From Sphingomonas hengshuiensis (GTDB lineage Bacteria > Pseudomonadota > Alphaproteobacteria > Sphingomonadales > Sphingomonadaceae), in assembly GCA_003240755.1 (NCBI GenBank), contig QFNF01000027.1:1-64000 (forward strand): 64,000 nucleotides of DNA. Reading direction: 5' to 3'. The number at the start of each line of letters is the position of its first letter. Positions within the stretch are counted from its first letter, which is position 1. This document shows, piece after piece, positions 1 to 8,806 of this stretch. The notes under the pieces are model-generated. The model made no database searches. It was not told the origin of the DNA and saw only the letters and a program-made list of their open reading frames with translations. Position numbers and translations under genes: made by a program.

Positions 1-529
1 GCGCACCACCGCCGCGCATTCGACGCTGGTGCTGGCCGATGCCAATTCGACCGCGATCCATGCCGACGGGTCGCTGGGCAAGGGCGTCGGCGTGGTCGAG
101 ATGCACCGGCAGGAAAGCGACGCGATCAGCCGGATCGAGGTCGCGCATGACGGCTATGCCCGGCGGCTGGGCTTCCAGCATCGCCGCGTCCTGACCCTCT
201 CCGCCGATGGTCGCGACGTGCAGGGCGAGGACATGCTGATCCCGACCGGCAGGCGGGGGCGCAGGGGCGACACCGGCTTCGTCGCGCGCTTCCACCTCGC
301 GCCGGGGATCGAGATCGCCCCGACCGCCGACGGGCAGGCCGCGTTCCTGCGCATCCCCGATGGCGGCCCGGTATGGCAGTTCCGCTGCAAGGGCGCGACG
401 CTGGGCGTCGAGGAAAGCCTGTGGATCGACGATACGGGCAAGCCGGTGCCGACGTTCCAACTGGTGCTGTCGGGGACGACGCCGGCCGGGGGCCATGACT
501 TTTCGTGGCGGTTCCACCGGGCGCGGTAG
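1..529 (+). CDS. Heparinase II/III-family protein, C-terminal fragment
   Basis: This is the last 175 or so residues of a gene that starts before the window; the frame is open from base 2 to a TAG at 527-529. The segment is beta-strand rich and contains stretches such as [15 protein letters not shown] and [10 protein letters not shown], which resemble the C-terminal beta-sandwich of heparinase II/III-like polysaccharide lyases. Such a gene commonly precedes purH in sphingomonads, which fits here (purH starts 199 bases downstream on the same strand). The catalytic part is outside the window, so substrate and activity cannot be judged. Confidence 0.6.
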   Translation, partial: RTTAAHSTLVLADANSTAIHADGSLGKGVGVVEMHRQESDAISRIEVAHDGYARRLGFQHRRVLTLSADGRDVQGEDMLIPTGRRGRRGDTGFVARFHLAPGIEIAPTADGQAAFLRIPDGGPVWQFRCKGATLGVEESLWIDDTGKPVPTFQLVLSGTTPAGGHDFSWRFHRAR

Positions 530-728
530 CGGGCCGTCTGGGAACGCTCGAACAGGTGCGTTCAGAGGCGATGCCGTACGCATTTCACCCGTCAGTCATA
601 CCCGATACACCGCCATCATGCACATGCTGCCGCCAGCCTATCGCGAACGGACGGTTTTCTCGACCCGCCGAAGGTCGCAACCCGCGCCCCCTTGCCCCGC
701 CGCGCCATTCGCGCGAAAGGGCGCGCCC

Positions 729-2315
729 ATGGATCATGTCATCGCACAGCGCGCGCTCCTTTCGGTTTCCGACAAGAGCGGCATCGTCGACCTCGCCACC
801 GCGCTCAGCCGCCATGGTGTCGAGCTGGTATCCACCGGCGGGACCGCCGCCGCCCTGCGCGATGCGGGTCTGACCGTCCGCGACATTTGCGACCTGACCG
901 GTTTTCCCGAGATGATGGACGGCCGGGTCAAGACGCTGCACCCGGTGGTCCATGGCGGGCTGCTGGCGGTGCGTGACAATCCCGAACATGTCGCATCGAT
1001 GGACGAACACGGCATCGGCGCGATCGATATCGTCGTCGTCAACCTCTATCCGTTCGAAGCGACCGTGGCGAAGGGCGCCGACCGCGACACGATCATCGAG
1101 AATATCGATATCGGCGGTCCGTCGATGGTGCGTTCGGCAGCGAAGAACCATGATGCGGTGGCGATCGTCACCGACCCCGCCGATTACGGCGCGCTGATCG
1201 CCGAGCTGGACGGGGCCGGCGGCACCAGCCTGGCCACGCGCCGCCGCTTCGCCGCCAAGGCCTATGCCGCGACCGCCGCCTATGATTCGGCGATCGCGCA
1301 GTGGTTCGCCTTCGCCGATCAGGGACAGGTGTTCCCCGACACCCTCCCGCTCGCCTTCACGCGCGGCGCCGAACTGCGCTATGGCGAGAACCCGCACCAG
1401 TCGGCATCGCTCTACATTCCGCGCGGACCGGCGGCGCGCGGCGTCGCCCAGGCGGAGCAGGTGCAGGGCAAGGCGCTGAGCTACAACAACTACAACGACG
1501 CCGATGCCGCGCTGGAACTGGTCAGCGAATTTCGCGACGGCCCGCCGACCGTCGTCATTGTCAAGCACGCCAATCCGTGCGGCGTGGCGACCGGCGCGAC
1601 GCTGATCGAGGCGTACCGGGAAGCTCTGGCCTGTGACAGCGTTTCGGCGTTCGGCGGGATCATCGCGGTCAACCGGCCGCTCGACGGCGAAACCGCACGG
1701 GCGATCAGCGGCATCTTCACCGAAGTCGTCGCCGCCCCCGCCGCCGACGACGAGGCAAAGGCGGTGTTCGCCGCCAAGAAGAACCTGCGCCTGCTGCTGA
1801 CGGGCGACCTGCCCGATCCGGCGCGCGGCGGCCTGATGGTCAAGACGATCGCCGGCGGGCTGCTGGTCCAGTCGCGCGATGCCGGCAACCTCGATCAGGT
1901 CGAGCTGAAGGTCGTGACGAAGCGTCAGCCGACCGATCGGGAACTGGCCGACTGCCGCTTCGCCTGGACCGTCGCCAAGCATGTGAAATCCAACGCGATC
2001 GTCTATGCCAGGGGCGGCAGCACGGCGGGCATCGGCGCGGGGCAGATGAACCGCCTCGAATCCGCGCGCATCGCCGCATGGAAGGCCAAGGACGCGGCGG
2101 ACAAGGCCGGCTGGACCGAGCCACGCACCATCGGCTCGGCGGTCGCGTCGGACGCGTTCTTCCCCTTCGCCGACGGGCTGCTGGCGGCGGTCGAGGCGGG
2201 GGCGACGGCGGTGATCCAGCCGGGCGGCTCGATCCGCGACGACGAGGTGATCGCCGCGGCGGACGAGGCGGGGCTGGCGATGGTGTTCACCGGGATGCGC
2301 CACTTCCGGCATTGA
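729..2315 (+). CDS. purH: Bifunctional AICAR formyltransferase / IMP cyclohydrolase
   Basis: A 528-residue cytoplasmic enzyme for the last two steps of de novo purine synthesis: formylation of AICAR with 10-formyl-THF, then ring closure to IMP. The N-terminal MGS-like cyclohydrolase domain begins with [11 protein letters not shown] and includes [13 protein letters not shown] and GRVKTLHP. The formyltransferase part carries [21 protein letters not shown] and the C-terminal FFPFADGL...[13 protein letters not shown] region. Length matches the family (about 520-530). The ATG at 729 was chosen because the family starts a few residues before the RALLSVSDK motif; the open frame further upstream (from 360) has no matching homology and overlaps the preceding gene. 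Confidence 0.97.
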   Translation: MDHVIAQRALLSVSDKSGIVDLATALSRHGVELVSTGGTAAALRDAGLTVRDICDLTGFPEMMDGRVKTLHPVVHGGLLAVRDNPEHVASMDEHGIGAIDIVVVNLYPFEATVAKGADRDTIIENIDIGGPSMVRSAAKNHDAVAIVTDPADYGALIAELDGAGGTSLATRRRFAAKAYAATAAYDSAIAQWFAFADQGQVFPDTLPLAFTRGAELRYGENPHQSASLYIPRGPAARGVAQAEQVQGKALSYNNYNDADAALELVSEFRDGPPTVVIVKHANPCGVATGATLIEAYREALACDSVSAFGGIIAVNRPLDGETARAISGIFTEVVAAPAADDEAKAVFAAKKNLRLLLTGDLPDPARGGLMVKTIAGGLLVQSRDAGNLDQVELKVVTKRQPTDRELADCRFAWTVAKHVKSNAIVYARGGSTAGIGAGQMNRLESARIAAWKAKDAADKAGWTEPRTIGSAVASDAFFPFADGLLAAVEAGATAVIQPGGSIRDDEVIAAADEAGLAMVFTGMRHFRH

Positions 2316-2324
2316 GTGGGGCCA

Positions 2325-2368
2325 CCGACCGTCGTCCCACCGGCCCGATCGGGCGGGATGGCGGTCGG
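2325..2368. terminator. Imperfect hairpin between convergent purH and beta-lactamase-like gene
   Basis: A 14-base stem with two mismatched pairs (CCGACCGTCGTCCC against GGGATGGCGGTCGG) lies just after the purH stop and before the end of the convergent beta-lactamase-like gene. There is no T-run on either side, so it may only slow transcription or be a repeat relic. Confidence 0.35.
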
Positions 2369-2458
2369 CGCGGCGGAGATCGCCGGCAGGTCGGCAGCAA
2401 CCGCCCGGTCGCACCACGCTCCGCCCCGTCCACGGCGTAGCGCAGCGTCGTAATCGCC

Positions 2459-3547
2459 CTATCCGTGCACCGCGACGATCGACGACACGACCGTCTGGAT
2501 CAGTTGCTGGCGTTCGGGCACCGGCCGCGCGGTGTCGCCGATCATCACCGCCACGGCATAGGATTTGCCGTCGGGCGCGGTCAGGATGCCGACATCGTTG
2601 AAGCCCGCGGTACGCCCGCCCAGATCCTGCCCGGTCCCGGTCTTGTGCGCGACGCTCCACCCGGTGGGCAGCGCGGCGCGGATGCGGGCGCGGCCGGTGC
2701 GGGTGTGGCTCATCGTGTCGAGCAGCCAGTTGGTCGACTGCGGGGTCAGCAGCATGCCGTGATGCAGCCGCGCCAGCGCATCGGCGATCGCCCCGGCCCC
2801 CGCACCATCGGGCGGATCGGCGACATAGGCCTGATAGGCGGCACGGCGGACATTGGGGTCGAGCCGTGCGCGCGCCTGCGCAAAGGCATTGCCCTGCGAA
2901 TATTCCTGTTTCCACGGCAGGCCGGCGGTCCTCGCCTGCAACAACCGCTCGCCCGGACCGAAGCGGATATTGCCAAGACCCCGGCTGGCGATGAAGTCGC
3001 GCACCGCCACCGGCCCGCCCGCCAGGTTCAGCAGCTTGTCGTTGGCGGTATTGTCGCTCATCATCAGCGCGCGGCGCAGCAGGTCGCCGACCGTCGTGTT
3101 GAACGCGCCATTCTTCATCAGATACGCGATCGGCTGGTGAAACAGCGTCAGGTCGCCGCGCGTGATCGTGACCGGGGTCGTCAGCGCCAGCTTGCCTTCG
3201 TCGATCGCGTTCATCACGGTCAGCGCGACCCACAGCTTGCTGACCGATTGCTGCGGCATCCGCTGATCCATCGCATGGCCCACGACCCAGCCATCGTCGA
3301 TGCTGCGCACCGCGATGCTCACCTTGCCCTGGAACCCGCCGCCCAGTGCGTTGATCGCCGCCACCAGTGCGGGCGGCGCGGGCCGGGTCTGCGCCGGCAG
3401 CGGCACCGGTACGGCATAACGCGGCGCGGCGGCGTGTGCGGTCGGCGGCAACGTCCGCGTGGCCAGCCCGGCACCGCCGAACGCAACCACCGCCACCACC
3501 AGCGCCGCATTGCGCGACCCGATTCGATTCAACATGTGTGTGACCAT
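2459..3547 (-). CDS. Class A beta-lactamase-like serine hydrolase
   Basis: 362 residues, exported: a hydrophobic N-terminal segment (about residues 13-30) is followed by an Ala/Pro-rich stretch. The class A penicillin-interacting motifs are all present: S101-V-S-K104 (S70xxK73), S164-D-N166 (SDN loop) and K302-T-G (KTG). E200 lies exactly 36 residues after the SDN serine, the spacing of the general base E166, but the motif reads ERLLQ, so the usual N170 position is Gln. From E200 to KTG is 102 residues against about 68 in TEM, so there is a roughly 34-residue insertion after the omega loop. Probably hydrolyses or binds beta-lactams, but it could be a peptidoglycan-related relative. An alternative start is the ATG 12 bases downstream (MLNRIG). 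Monocistronic, convergent with purH. Confidence 0.8.
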   Translation of the reverse strand: MVTHMLNRIGSRNAALVVAVVAFGGAGLATRTLPPTAHAAAPRYAVPVPLPAQTRPAPPALVAAINALGGGFQGKVSIAVRSIDDGWVVGHAMDQRMPQQSVSKLWVALTVMNAIDEGKLALTTPVTITRGDLTLFHQPIAYLMKNGAFNTTVGDLLRRALMMSDNTANDKLLNLAGGPVAVRDFIASRGLGNIRFGPGERLLQARTAGLPWKQEYSQGNAFAQARARLDPNVRRAAYQAYVADPPDGAGAGAIADALARLHHGMLLTPQSTNWLLDTMSHTRTGRARIRAALPTGWSVAHKTGTGQDLGGRTAGFNDVGILTAPDGKSYAVAVMIGDTARPVPERQQLIQTVVSSIVAVHG

Positions 3548-3667
3548 CTCACCCCGGAACGTGGCGCAACCATGCGTGTCCGTGTGTTAACATGACAGAC
3601 CATGCACCGGCGGTTGCGACGAAATCCCCTTTCGGGACGACGAAGCGCAGCAACCATCGGGGGTTCG

Positions 3668-5257
3668 TCACGGTACGAGGATGGTATCGACCGCTTCCGG
3701 CGCGGTTGCCGGGTAATCGAGCGTATAGTGAAGGCCGCGGCTTTCCTTGCGGCGGAGCGCCGACCGGACGATCAGGTCGGCGGACTGGAGCAGGTTGCGC
3801 AGTTCGATCAGGTCGGCCGTCACCCGGAAATGGCCGTAATAATCGGCGACCTCCTCGGTCAGCATCGCGATGCGATGGCGCGCGCGTTCAAGCCGCTTGG
3901 TCGAACGGACGATGCCGACATAATTCCACATGAAGCGGCGGATTTCGGTCCAGTTCTGCTTGATGACCACTTCCTCGTCGGAATCGGTCACGCGGCTTTC
4001 GTCCCATGGCCGGATCGCGGGCGGCGGTGGCAGGTCCGCCCAGCGCGCCGCAATGTCGCGCGCCGCAGCCTCGCCGAACACGAAGCATTCCAGCAACGAG
4101 TTGGACGCAAGGCGGTTGGCACCGTGCAGCCCCGACTGCGACACCTCGCCCACCGCATAGAGGCCGGGCAGGTCGGTGCGCCCGTCACGGTCGATCAGCA
4201 CCCCGCCACAGGTATAATGCTGCGCCGGCACCACGGGGATCGGCTGGCGCGTCATGTCGATGCCAAGGCCCAGCAGCTTTTCGTGGATGTTCGGAAAATG
4301 CCCGCGGACGAAGGCCGGGTCCATATGGCTGATATCGAGGTGGACGTAATCGAGGCCGAAGCGCTTGACCTCGGCATCGATCGCCCGCGCCACGATATCG
4401 CGCGGCGCCAGTTCGGCGCGCGGATCGTAATAGGGCATGAAGTTCTTGCCGGTCGTGGGATTTATCAGCTTGCCGCCCTCACCGCGCACCGCCTCGGTTA
4501 TCAGGAAGTTCTTGACCTCCAGATTGTAGAGGCAGGTCGGGTGGAACTGCATGAATTCCATGTTCGACACCCGGCACCCCGCGCGCCACGCCATCGCGAT
4601 GCCGTCGCCGGTCGCGCCGCGCGGCGCGGTGCTGAACAGATAGGTACGCCCCGCCCCGCCGGTCGCGAGGATCGTCGCGCGCGCGGTGAACAGCTCGACG
4701 CAGTCGGTCGCGCGGTTGAAGGCATAGACGCCCCAGACATTGCCCGCGCCCGAATAGCGTTGCTCATGCCGGCCGGTGGCCAGGTCGACCGCCACCATGT
4801 CGGGCAGCAGGGCGATGTTGGGATGGGCACGCGCGGCGCGGATCAGCGCCTCCTGCACCGCCCATCCAGTCGCGTCGTCGACATGGACGATGCGGCGGTG
4901 CGAATGGCCGCCCTCGCGGGTCAGGTGGAGCGCCTCGCCATCCATGTTGAACGGCACCCCCAGCGCCGCGAGCCGCTCGATCGCGGCGGGGGCGCCTTCG
5001 ACGACGAACTCGACGGTGGCGCGATCGTTCAGCCCGGCACCGGCGACCATCGTGTCCTCGACATGGTTCTCGAACGTGTCGCCGGGTTCGAGGACCGCGG
5101 CGATGCCGCCCTGTGCCCATGCGGTCGACCCTTCGTTCAGTGCCCCCTTGGCCAGCACGGTAACGCGAAACCGCTCGGCCAGATGCAATGCGGCGGTCAA
5201 CCCGGCGGCCCCCGACCCGATGATGAGGATGTCGGTCTGATGAGGGTCGTGGGACAA
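3668..5257 (-). CDS. nadB: L-aspartate oxidase
   Basis: 529-residue FAD enzyme that oxidises L-aspartate to iminoaspartate for quinolinate and NAD synthesis. The N-terminal dinucleotide-binding motif ILIIGSGAAGL is followed by STAWAQGGIAA, the RTYLFSTAPRGATGDGI FAD region, EFMQFHPT, HYTCGGV and the GLYAVGEVSQSGLHGANRLASNSLLE signature region of the succinate dehydrogenase/fumarate reductase flavoprotein family. The start is inferred to be the TTG at 5257: GGAG sits about nine bases before it and the FAD motif begins eight residues later; the open frame extends further upstream without homology. No nadA or nadC is adjacent. Divergent from the UbiB-like kinase gene. Confidence 0.95.
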   Translation of the reverse strand: MSHDPHQTDILIIGSGAAGLTAALHLAERFRVTVLAKGALNEGSTAWAQGGIAAVLEPGDTFENHVEDTMVAGAGLNDRATVEFVVEGAPAAIERLAALGVPFNMDGEALHLTREGGHSHRRIVHVDDATGWAVQEALIRAARAHPNIALLPDMVAVDLATGRHEQRYSGAGNVWGVYAFNRATDCVELFTARATILATGGAGRTYLFSTAPRGATGDGIAMAWRAGCRVSNMEFMQFHPTCLYNLEVKNFLITEAVRGEGGKLINPTTGKNFMPYYDPRAELAPRDIVARAIDAEVKRFGLDYVHLDISHMDPAFVRGHFPNIHEKLLGLGIDMTRQPIPVVPAQHYTCGGVLIDRDGRTDLPGLYAVGEVSQSGLHGANRLASNSLLECFVFGEAAARDIAARWADLPPPPAIRPWDESRVTDSDEEVVIKQNWTEIRRFMWNYVGIVRSTKRLERARHRIAMLTEEVADYYGHFRVTADLIELRNLLQSADLIVRSALRRKESRGLHYTLDYPATAPEAVDTILVP

Positions 5258-5472
5258 GGAGCGCTCCGATCGGTCTGGAACGCGACTATGCGGGTTCGGG
5301 GCGGCGTGACAAGCGGCGGCGCGCCGGTTGAGGCGTTCGTCGACAACATTCCGATGCCGGCGCGGCCATCCTCCCGCCCGCCGATGCTTCCCCGACGCGG
5401 CCATGGGCCCGGAACCGGCAGCCGATGCCTTTCGCCTCTGCCGTGTCGCAGGATCGAAGCTATATTGCCGGC

Positions 5473-6972
5473 ATGATGAAGACGCTGATCGTTGCCGGGC
5501 GGGACCGCCGTCGGTTGCAGGAAATCGTTCAGATCGCATCGCGCTTCGGCCTCGGGCTGTTGCTGGCGCGGCTGGGACTGGAGGACGGCACCGCCGACAG
5601 CGCGGATACCGCCGGGCTGCCCCGCCGGACGCGACTGGCGCTGGAGGCGCTGGGACCGACCTTCATCAAGCTGGGCCAGATCCTCGCGACGCGCGGCGAC
5701 CTGTTGCCGCCCGACTGGATCGCCGAACTGGAACAGTTGCACAGCGGCGCGCCGACCCTGCCGTTCGATGCCCTGCGCGCAGCGGTGGAGGAGGCGCTGG
5801 GCGAACCTCCCGAGACCGCCTTCACCTGGTTCGATCCGCAGCCGCTGGCCGCCGCGTCGATGGCGCAGGTCCACCGGGCGACGCTGCAGGACGGACGGGC
5901 GGTCGTGCTGAAGATACGCCGCCCCGGCATCCGGCCGCAAATGGAGGCCGATCTGCGGCTGATCGTCGGGGCGGCGGCGATCGCGGAGCAGGCCAGCGGC
6001 GAGGCGCGCCGCTTCGCCCCGGTGGCGATGGCCCGGCAACTGGCGCAGGCGGTGCTGGAGGAATGCGACTTCACCAACGAAGCGCGCAACGCCGACCGGC
6101 TGCGGCAGGATTTCATCGGCGATGCGCGGGTCGTGGTGCCCGTGATCCACTGGCAGTTCACGTCCGACGCGCTGCTGGTGATGGACTATATCGACGGCGT
6201 GCGCCCGCGCGACGGCGCCACGCTGCGCGCGGCGGGGATCGATCCGGCGGCGATCGCCGCGCTGGGGGCCGATATCGTGCTCGACATGGTGTTGATAAAC
6301 GGGCGGTTCCACGGCGATCCGCATCCCGGCAACCTGCTGTGCCTGCCCGGCGACCGCATCGCGCTGATCGACCTTGGCATGATCGGCCATGTCTCGCCCC
6401 GCCGGCGCGAGGAGTTCATCGGCTTCGTCCAGGCGCTGAACCAGGGCGACCCCGCGCAACTCGCCGACATACTCGCCGCCTGGTCGCAGGGCGGCGACGT
6501 TCCGCGCGCACGGATACAGGCGGTGGCCGAACGGCTGGTCGCACGCCATGGCGGCGGCCGGATGGTGCTGCGCGCGATCGTCGCCGATTTCCTGCCGCTG
6601 ATGCGGGACGAAGGGCTGACGATGCCGCCCGACCTGCTGCTGATCTTCAAGGCGCTGATGACGATCGACGGGGTATTGTCGGGCATCGAACCCGATTTCG
6701 ACCTGTCGGCGGCGATGCGCCGCGCGTCGCTGCGCATCGTGCAGGCGCGGCTGTCGCCCGACCATTGGCGGCCGACGGTACAGGCGCTGGCATGGGAGCT
6801 GGGCCGGATCGGCGACGACGCGCCCCGCCTGCTGCGCGCGCTGGTCCGCCGGATGGAGGCGGAACCGGCCCCGGCCGCCGCACCCGCGCCGGCCGACACC
6901 GGCGCGCGGTGGATCGCGGGGGCGATCGTGGCGGGAGCGACGCTGATCGCCGCCGCCCGGTGGTGGGGGTAG
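5473..6972 (+). CDS. ABC1/UbiB-family atypical kinase
   Basis: 499 residues. It contains the ABC1/UbiB signature LGPTFIKLGQILATRGDLLP (KxGQ motif), the Ala-rich loop AAASMAQVHRA, the VVLKIRRPGI lysine strand, HGDPHPGNLL and the metal-binding IALIDLGM. The C terminus ends in a single hydrophobic stretch (WIAGAIVAGATLIAAA) that would anchor it in the inner membrane. Members support ubiquinone synthesis or lipid handling. Because it stands apart from ubiE and other ubi genes and has an RRRLQEIVQIASRFGLG start rather than the classic UbiB N terminus, I give the family name only. Start ATG at 5473 (MMKTL); the alternative is the next ATG at 5476. Confidence 0.85.
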   Translation: MMKTLIVAGRDRRRLQEIVQIASRFGLGLLLARLGLEDGTADSADTAGLPRRTRLALEALGPTFIKLGQILATRGDLLPPDWIAELEQLHSGAPTLPFDALRAAVEEALGEPPETAFTWFDPQPLAAASMAQVHRATLQDGRAVVLKIRRPGIRPQMEADLRLIVGAAAIAEQASGEARRFAPVAMARQLAQAVLEECDFTNEARNADRLRQDFIGDARVVVPVIHWQFTSDALLVMDYIDGVRPRDGATLRAAGIDPAAIAALGADIVLDMVLINGRFHGDPHPGNLLCLPGDRIALIDLGMIGHVSPRRREEFIGFVQALNQGDPAQLADILAAWSQGGDVPRARIQAVAERLVARHGGGRMVLRAIVADFLPLMRDEGLTMPPDLLLIFKALMTIDGVLSGIEPDFDLSAAMRRASLRIVQARLSPDHWRPTVQALAWELGRIGDDAPRLLRALVRRMEAEPAPAAAPAPADTGARWIAGAIVAGATLIAAARWWG

Positions 6973-7000
6973 CGCGGCGGGCGCCGCCGCGCCGCCCGGA

Positions 7001-7723
7001 TCAATACATGTGCTGGCCGCCGTTGATGCTGAGCGTCGAGCCGGTGACGAAGCCGCCCTCTTCCGAACACAGGAACGCGACGCCGCGCGCGATCTCGCTC
7101 GCCTGCCCCAGCCGGCCGACCGGAATCTTCGCCACGATCTTTTCCAGCACGTCGGCCGGCACCGCCGCGACCATGTCGGTATCGATATAGCCCGGCGCGA
7201 TGGCGTTGACGGTCACGCCGAACCGCGCGCCCTCCTGTGCCAGCGCCTTGGTAAAGCCGTGGATGCCCGACTTGGCGGCGGCATAGTTCACCTGGCCATA
7301 TTGGCCGGCCTGTCCGTTGATCGAACCGATATTGACGATGCGGCCCCATTTGCGGTCGCGCATGCCGGGAAAGGTCGCCTTGGCGAGGTTGAAACACCCG
7401 CCGAGGTTGGTGCGGATCACGTCGTCCCACATCTCGTAGCTCATCTTGAGCAGCGTGCCGTCGCGGGTGATGCCGGCATTGTTGACGACGATATCGACCG
7501 GTCCGATCGCTTCCTCGACTGCCTTCACCCCCGCCTGGGTCGCTTCGAAATCACCCACGTCCCATTTGAACGCGGCGATGCCGGTACGGTCGGAAAACGC
7601 CTTCGCCTTTTCGTCGTTGCCGGCATAGTTGGCCGCGACGGTCACGCCCATTTCGTTCAGCGCGAGGCTGATCGCCTCGCCGATACCGCGCGTGCCGCCG
7701 GTGACGATCGCTACCCGTGCCAT
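7001..7723 (-). CDS. phbB: Acetoacetyl-CoA reductase (SDR family)
   Basis: 240-residue short-chain dehydrogenase that reduces acetoacetyl-CoA to 3-hydroxybutyryl-CoA with NADPH for polyhydroxybutyrate synthesis. Visible are the N-terminal TGGTRGIGEAI nucleotide motif, VNNAGITRD, the catalytic Ser-Tyr-Lys region (INGQAGQYGQVNYAAAKSG) and the C-terminal FVTGSTLSINGGQHMY ending that is typical of PhaB/PhbB. The closest alternative is FabG, but the GQ(A/K)GQYGQ stretch and GGQHMY ending favour PhbB. No phaA or phaC is next to it. It ends 28 bases after the convergent UbiB-like gene. Confidence 0.9.
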   Translation of the reverse strand: MARVAIVTGGTRGIGEAISLALNEMGVTVAANYAGNDEKAKAFSDRTGIAAFKWDVGDFEATQAGVKAVEEAIGPVDIVVNNAGITRDGTLLKMSYEMWDDVIRTNLGGCFNLAKATFPGMRDRKWGRIVNIGSINGQAGQYGQVNYAAAKSGIHGFTKALAQEGARFGVTVNAIAPGYIDTDMVAAVPADVLEKIVAKIPVGRLGQASEIARGVAFLCSEEGGFVTGSTLSINGGQHMY

Positions 7724-7752
7724 GCATTCTCTCCCGATGATTTCCCTTACTG

Positions 7753-8760
7753 CTAGGCGGGGTCGATCCAGCCCGCAAGTTCGCGCGCGATAATGTTGCG
7801 CAACATTTTATTGCCTGCCGGTTCGGCGTTCAGGCAGGGGAGATAGGCGAAATCGGTGCCGCCCGCTTCCTCGAAACTCTCCCTGCCGCGGATCGCCAGC
7901 TCCTCCAGCGTCTCCAGACAATCGGCCGAAAAGCCCGGTGCGAAGATCGCGACGCGACGCTTGCCGGCCTTTGCCAGCTCGACCAGCGTCTCGTCGGTCG
8001 CCGGCCCCAGCCACTTGGCCGGCCCGAAACGCGACTGGAACGCGACGGTCAGCGGGCGCCCGATCGCCTCCTGCACCAGCCGCGCCGTCTTCTGGCAGTG
8101 GCAGTGATAGGGATCGCCCAGCGCCAGCGTCCGTTTGGGCATGCCGTGGAAGCTGGCGACGATCGCATCGGGTTCGAAGGCGAGCCTTGCCAGATCGTCG
8201 CGCAGCGTCATGGCGAGCGCGTCGATGTAGAGCGGATCGTCATAATAGGGCGGCAGCGTGCGGATGGCCGGCTGCCAGCGTTGCCTGGCCAGATGGGCGA
8301 ACGCCTTGTCGTTGGCGGTGGCGGTCGTTGCTGCGCAATATTGCGGGTAGAGCGGGGCCAGCAGGATGCGGTCGCACCCTTGGGCCCGCAGCGCGTCGAT
8401 CCGGCTGGCGATCGAGGGATTGCCGTAGCGCATCGCCCAGTCGATCACGACGTCCGCGCCGAACGCCCCCTGCATCGCCTCCGATTGCGCCTGGGTGATC
8501 GCTGCGAGCGGCGAACCACGGTCGCTCCATATCTGCCGATAGGCATGCGCCGACTTTTTCGGACGGGTGTTCAGGACGATGCCGCGCAGGATCGGCTGCC
8601 ATGCGATCGGCGGAATCTCGACGACGCGGCGGTCGGACAGGAACTCGGCAAGATAGCGCCGGACCGCCCGCGGGCTGGGATCGTCGGGGGTGCCGAGGTT
8701 CATCAGCAGCACGCCGACGCGGCGCTTCGGGATGGCGGGGTGGTTGGGCGGACGGTCCAT
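7753..8760 (-). CDS. hemH: Ferrochelatase
   Basis: 335-residue enzyme inserting Fe2+ into protoporphyrin IX, the last step of heme synthesis. It begins VGVLLMNLGTPDDP, the usual family start, and carries RYGNPSI, LYPQY, the catalytic-site VASFHGMPKRTL (histidine in SFHG), YHCHCQKTARLV, FQSRFGPAKWLGP and the C-terminal FAPGFSADCLETLEEL. The ATG at 8760 is chosen since residues before it have no homology. The gene ends 29 bases before phbB on the same strand and could be cotranscribed with it. Confidence 0.95.
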   Translation of the reverse strand: MDRPPNHPAIPKRRVGVLLMNLGTPDDPSPRAVRRYLAEFLSDRRVVEIPPIAWQPILRGIVLNTRPKKSAHAYRQIWSDRGSPLAAITQAQSEAMQGAFGADVVIDWAMRYGNPSIASRIDALRAQGCDRILLAPLYPQYCAATTATANDKAFAHLARQRWQPAIRTLPPYYDDPLYIDALAMTLRDDLARLAFEPDAIVASFHGMPKRTLALGDPYHCHCQKTARLVQEAIGRPLTVAFQSRFGPAKWLGPATDETLVELAKAGKRRVAIFAPGFSADCLETLEELAIRGRESFEEAGGTDFAYLPCLNAEPAGNKMLRNIIARELAGWIDPA

Positions 8761-8806
8761 GGCAGCGTGTAACGCGCGACGACGCCCAAGGTAGCAAGCG
8801 CTTTCG

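Noticed and set aside
585..3233. Open frame of 882 codons antisense to purH and beyond
   Set aside because: It lies opposite purH, is Arg/Asp/Gly-rich with no family motifs, and is explained by the GC-rich third codon positions of the real genes.
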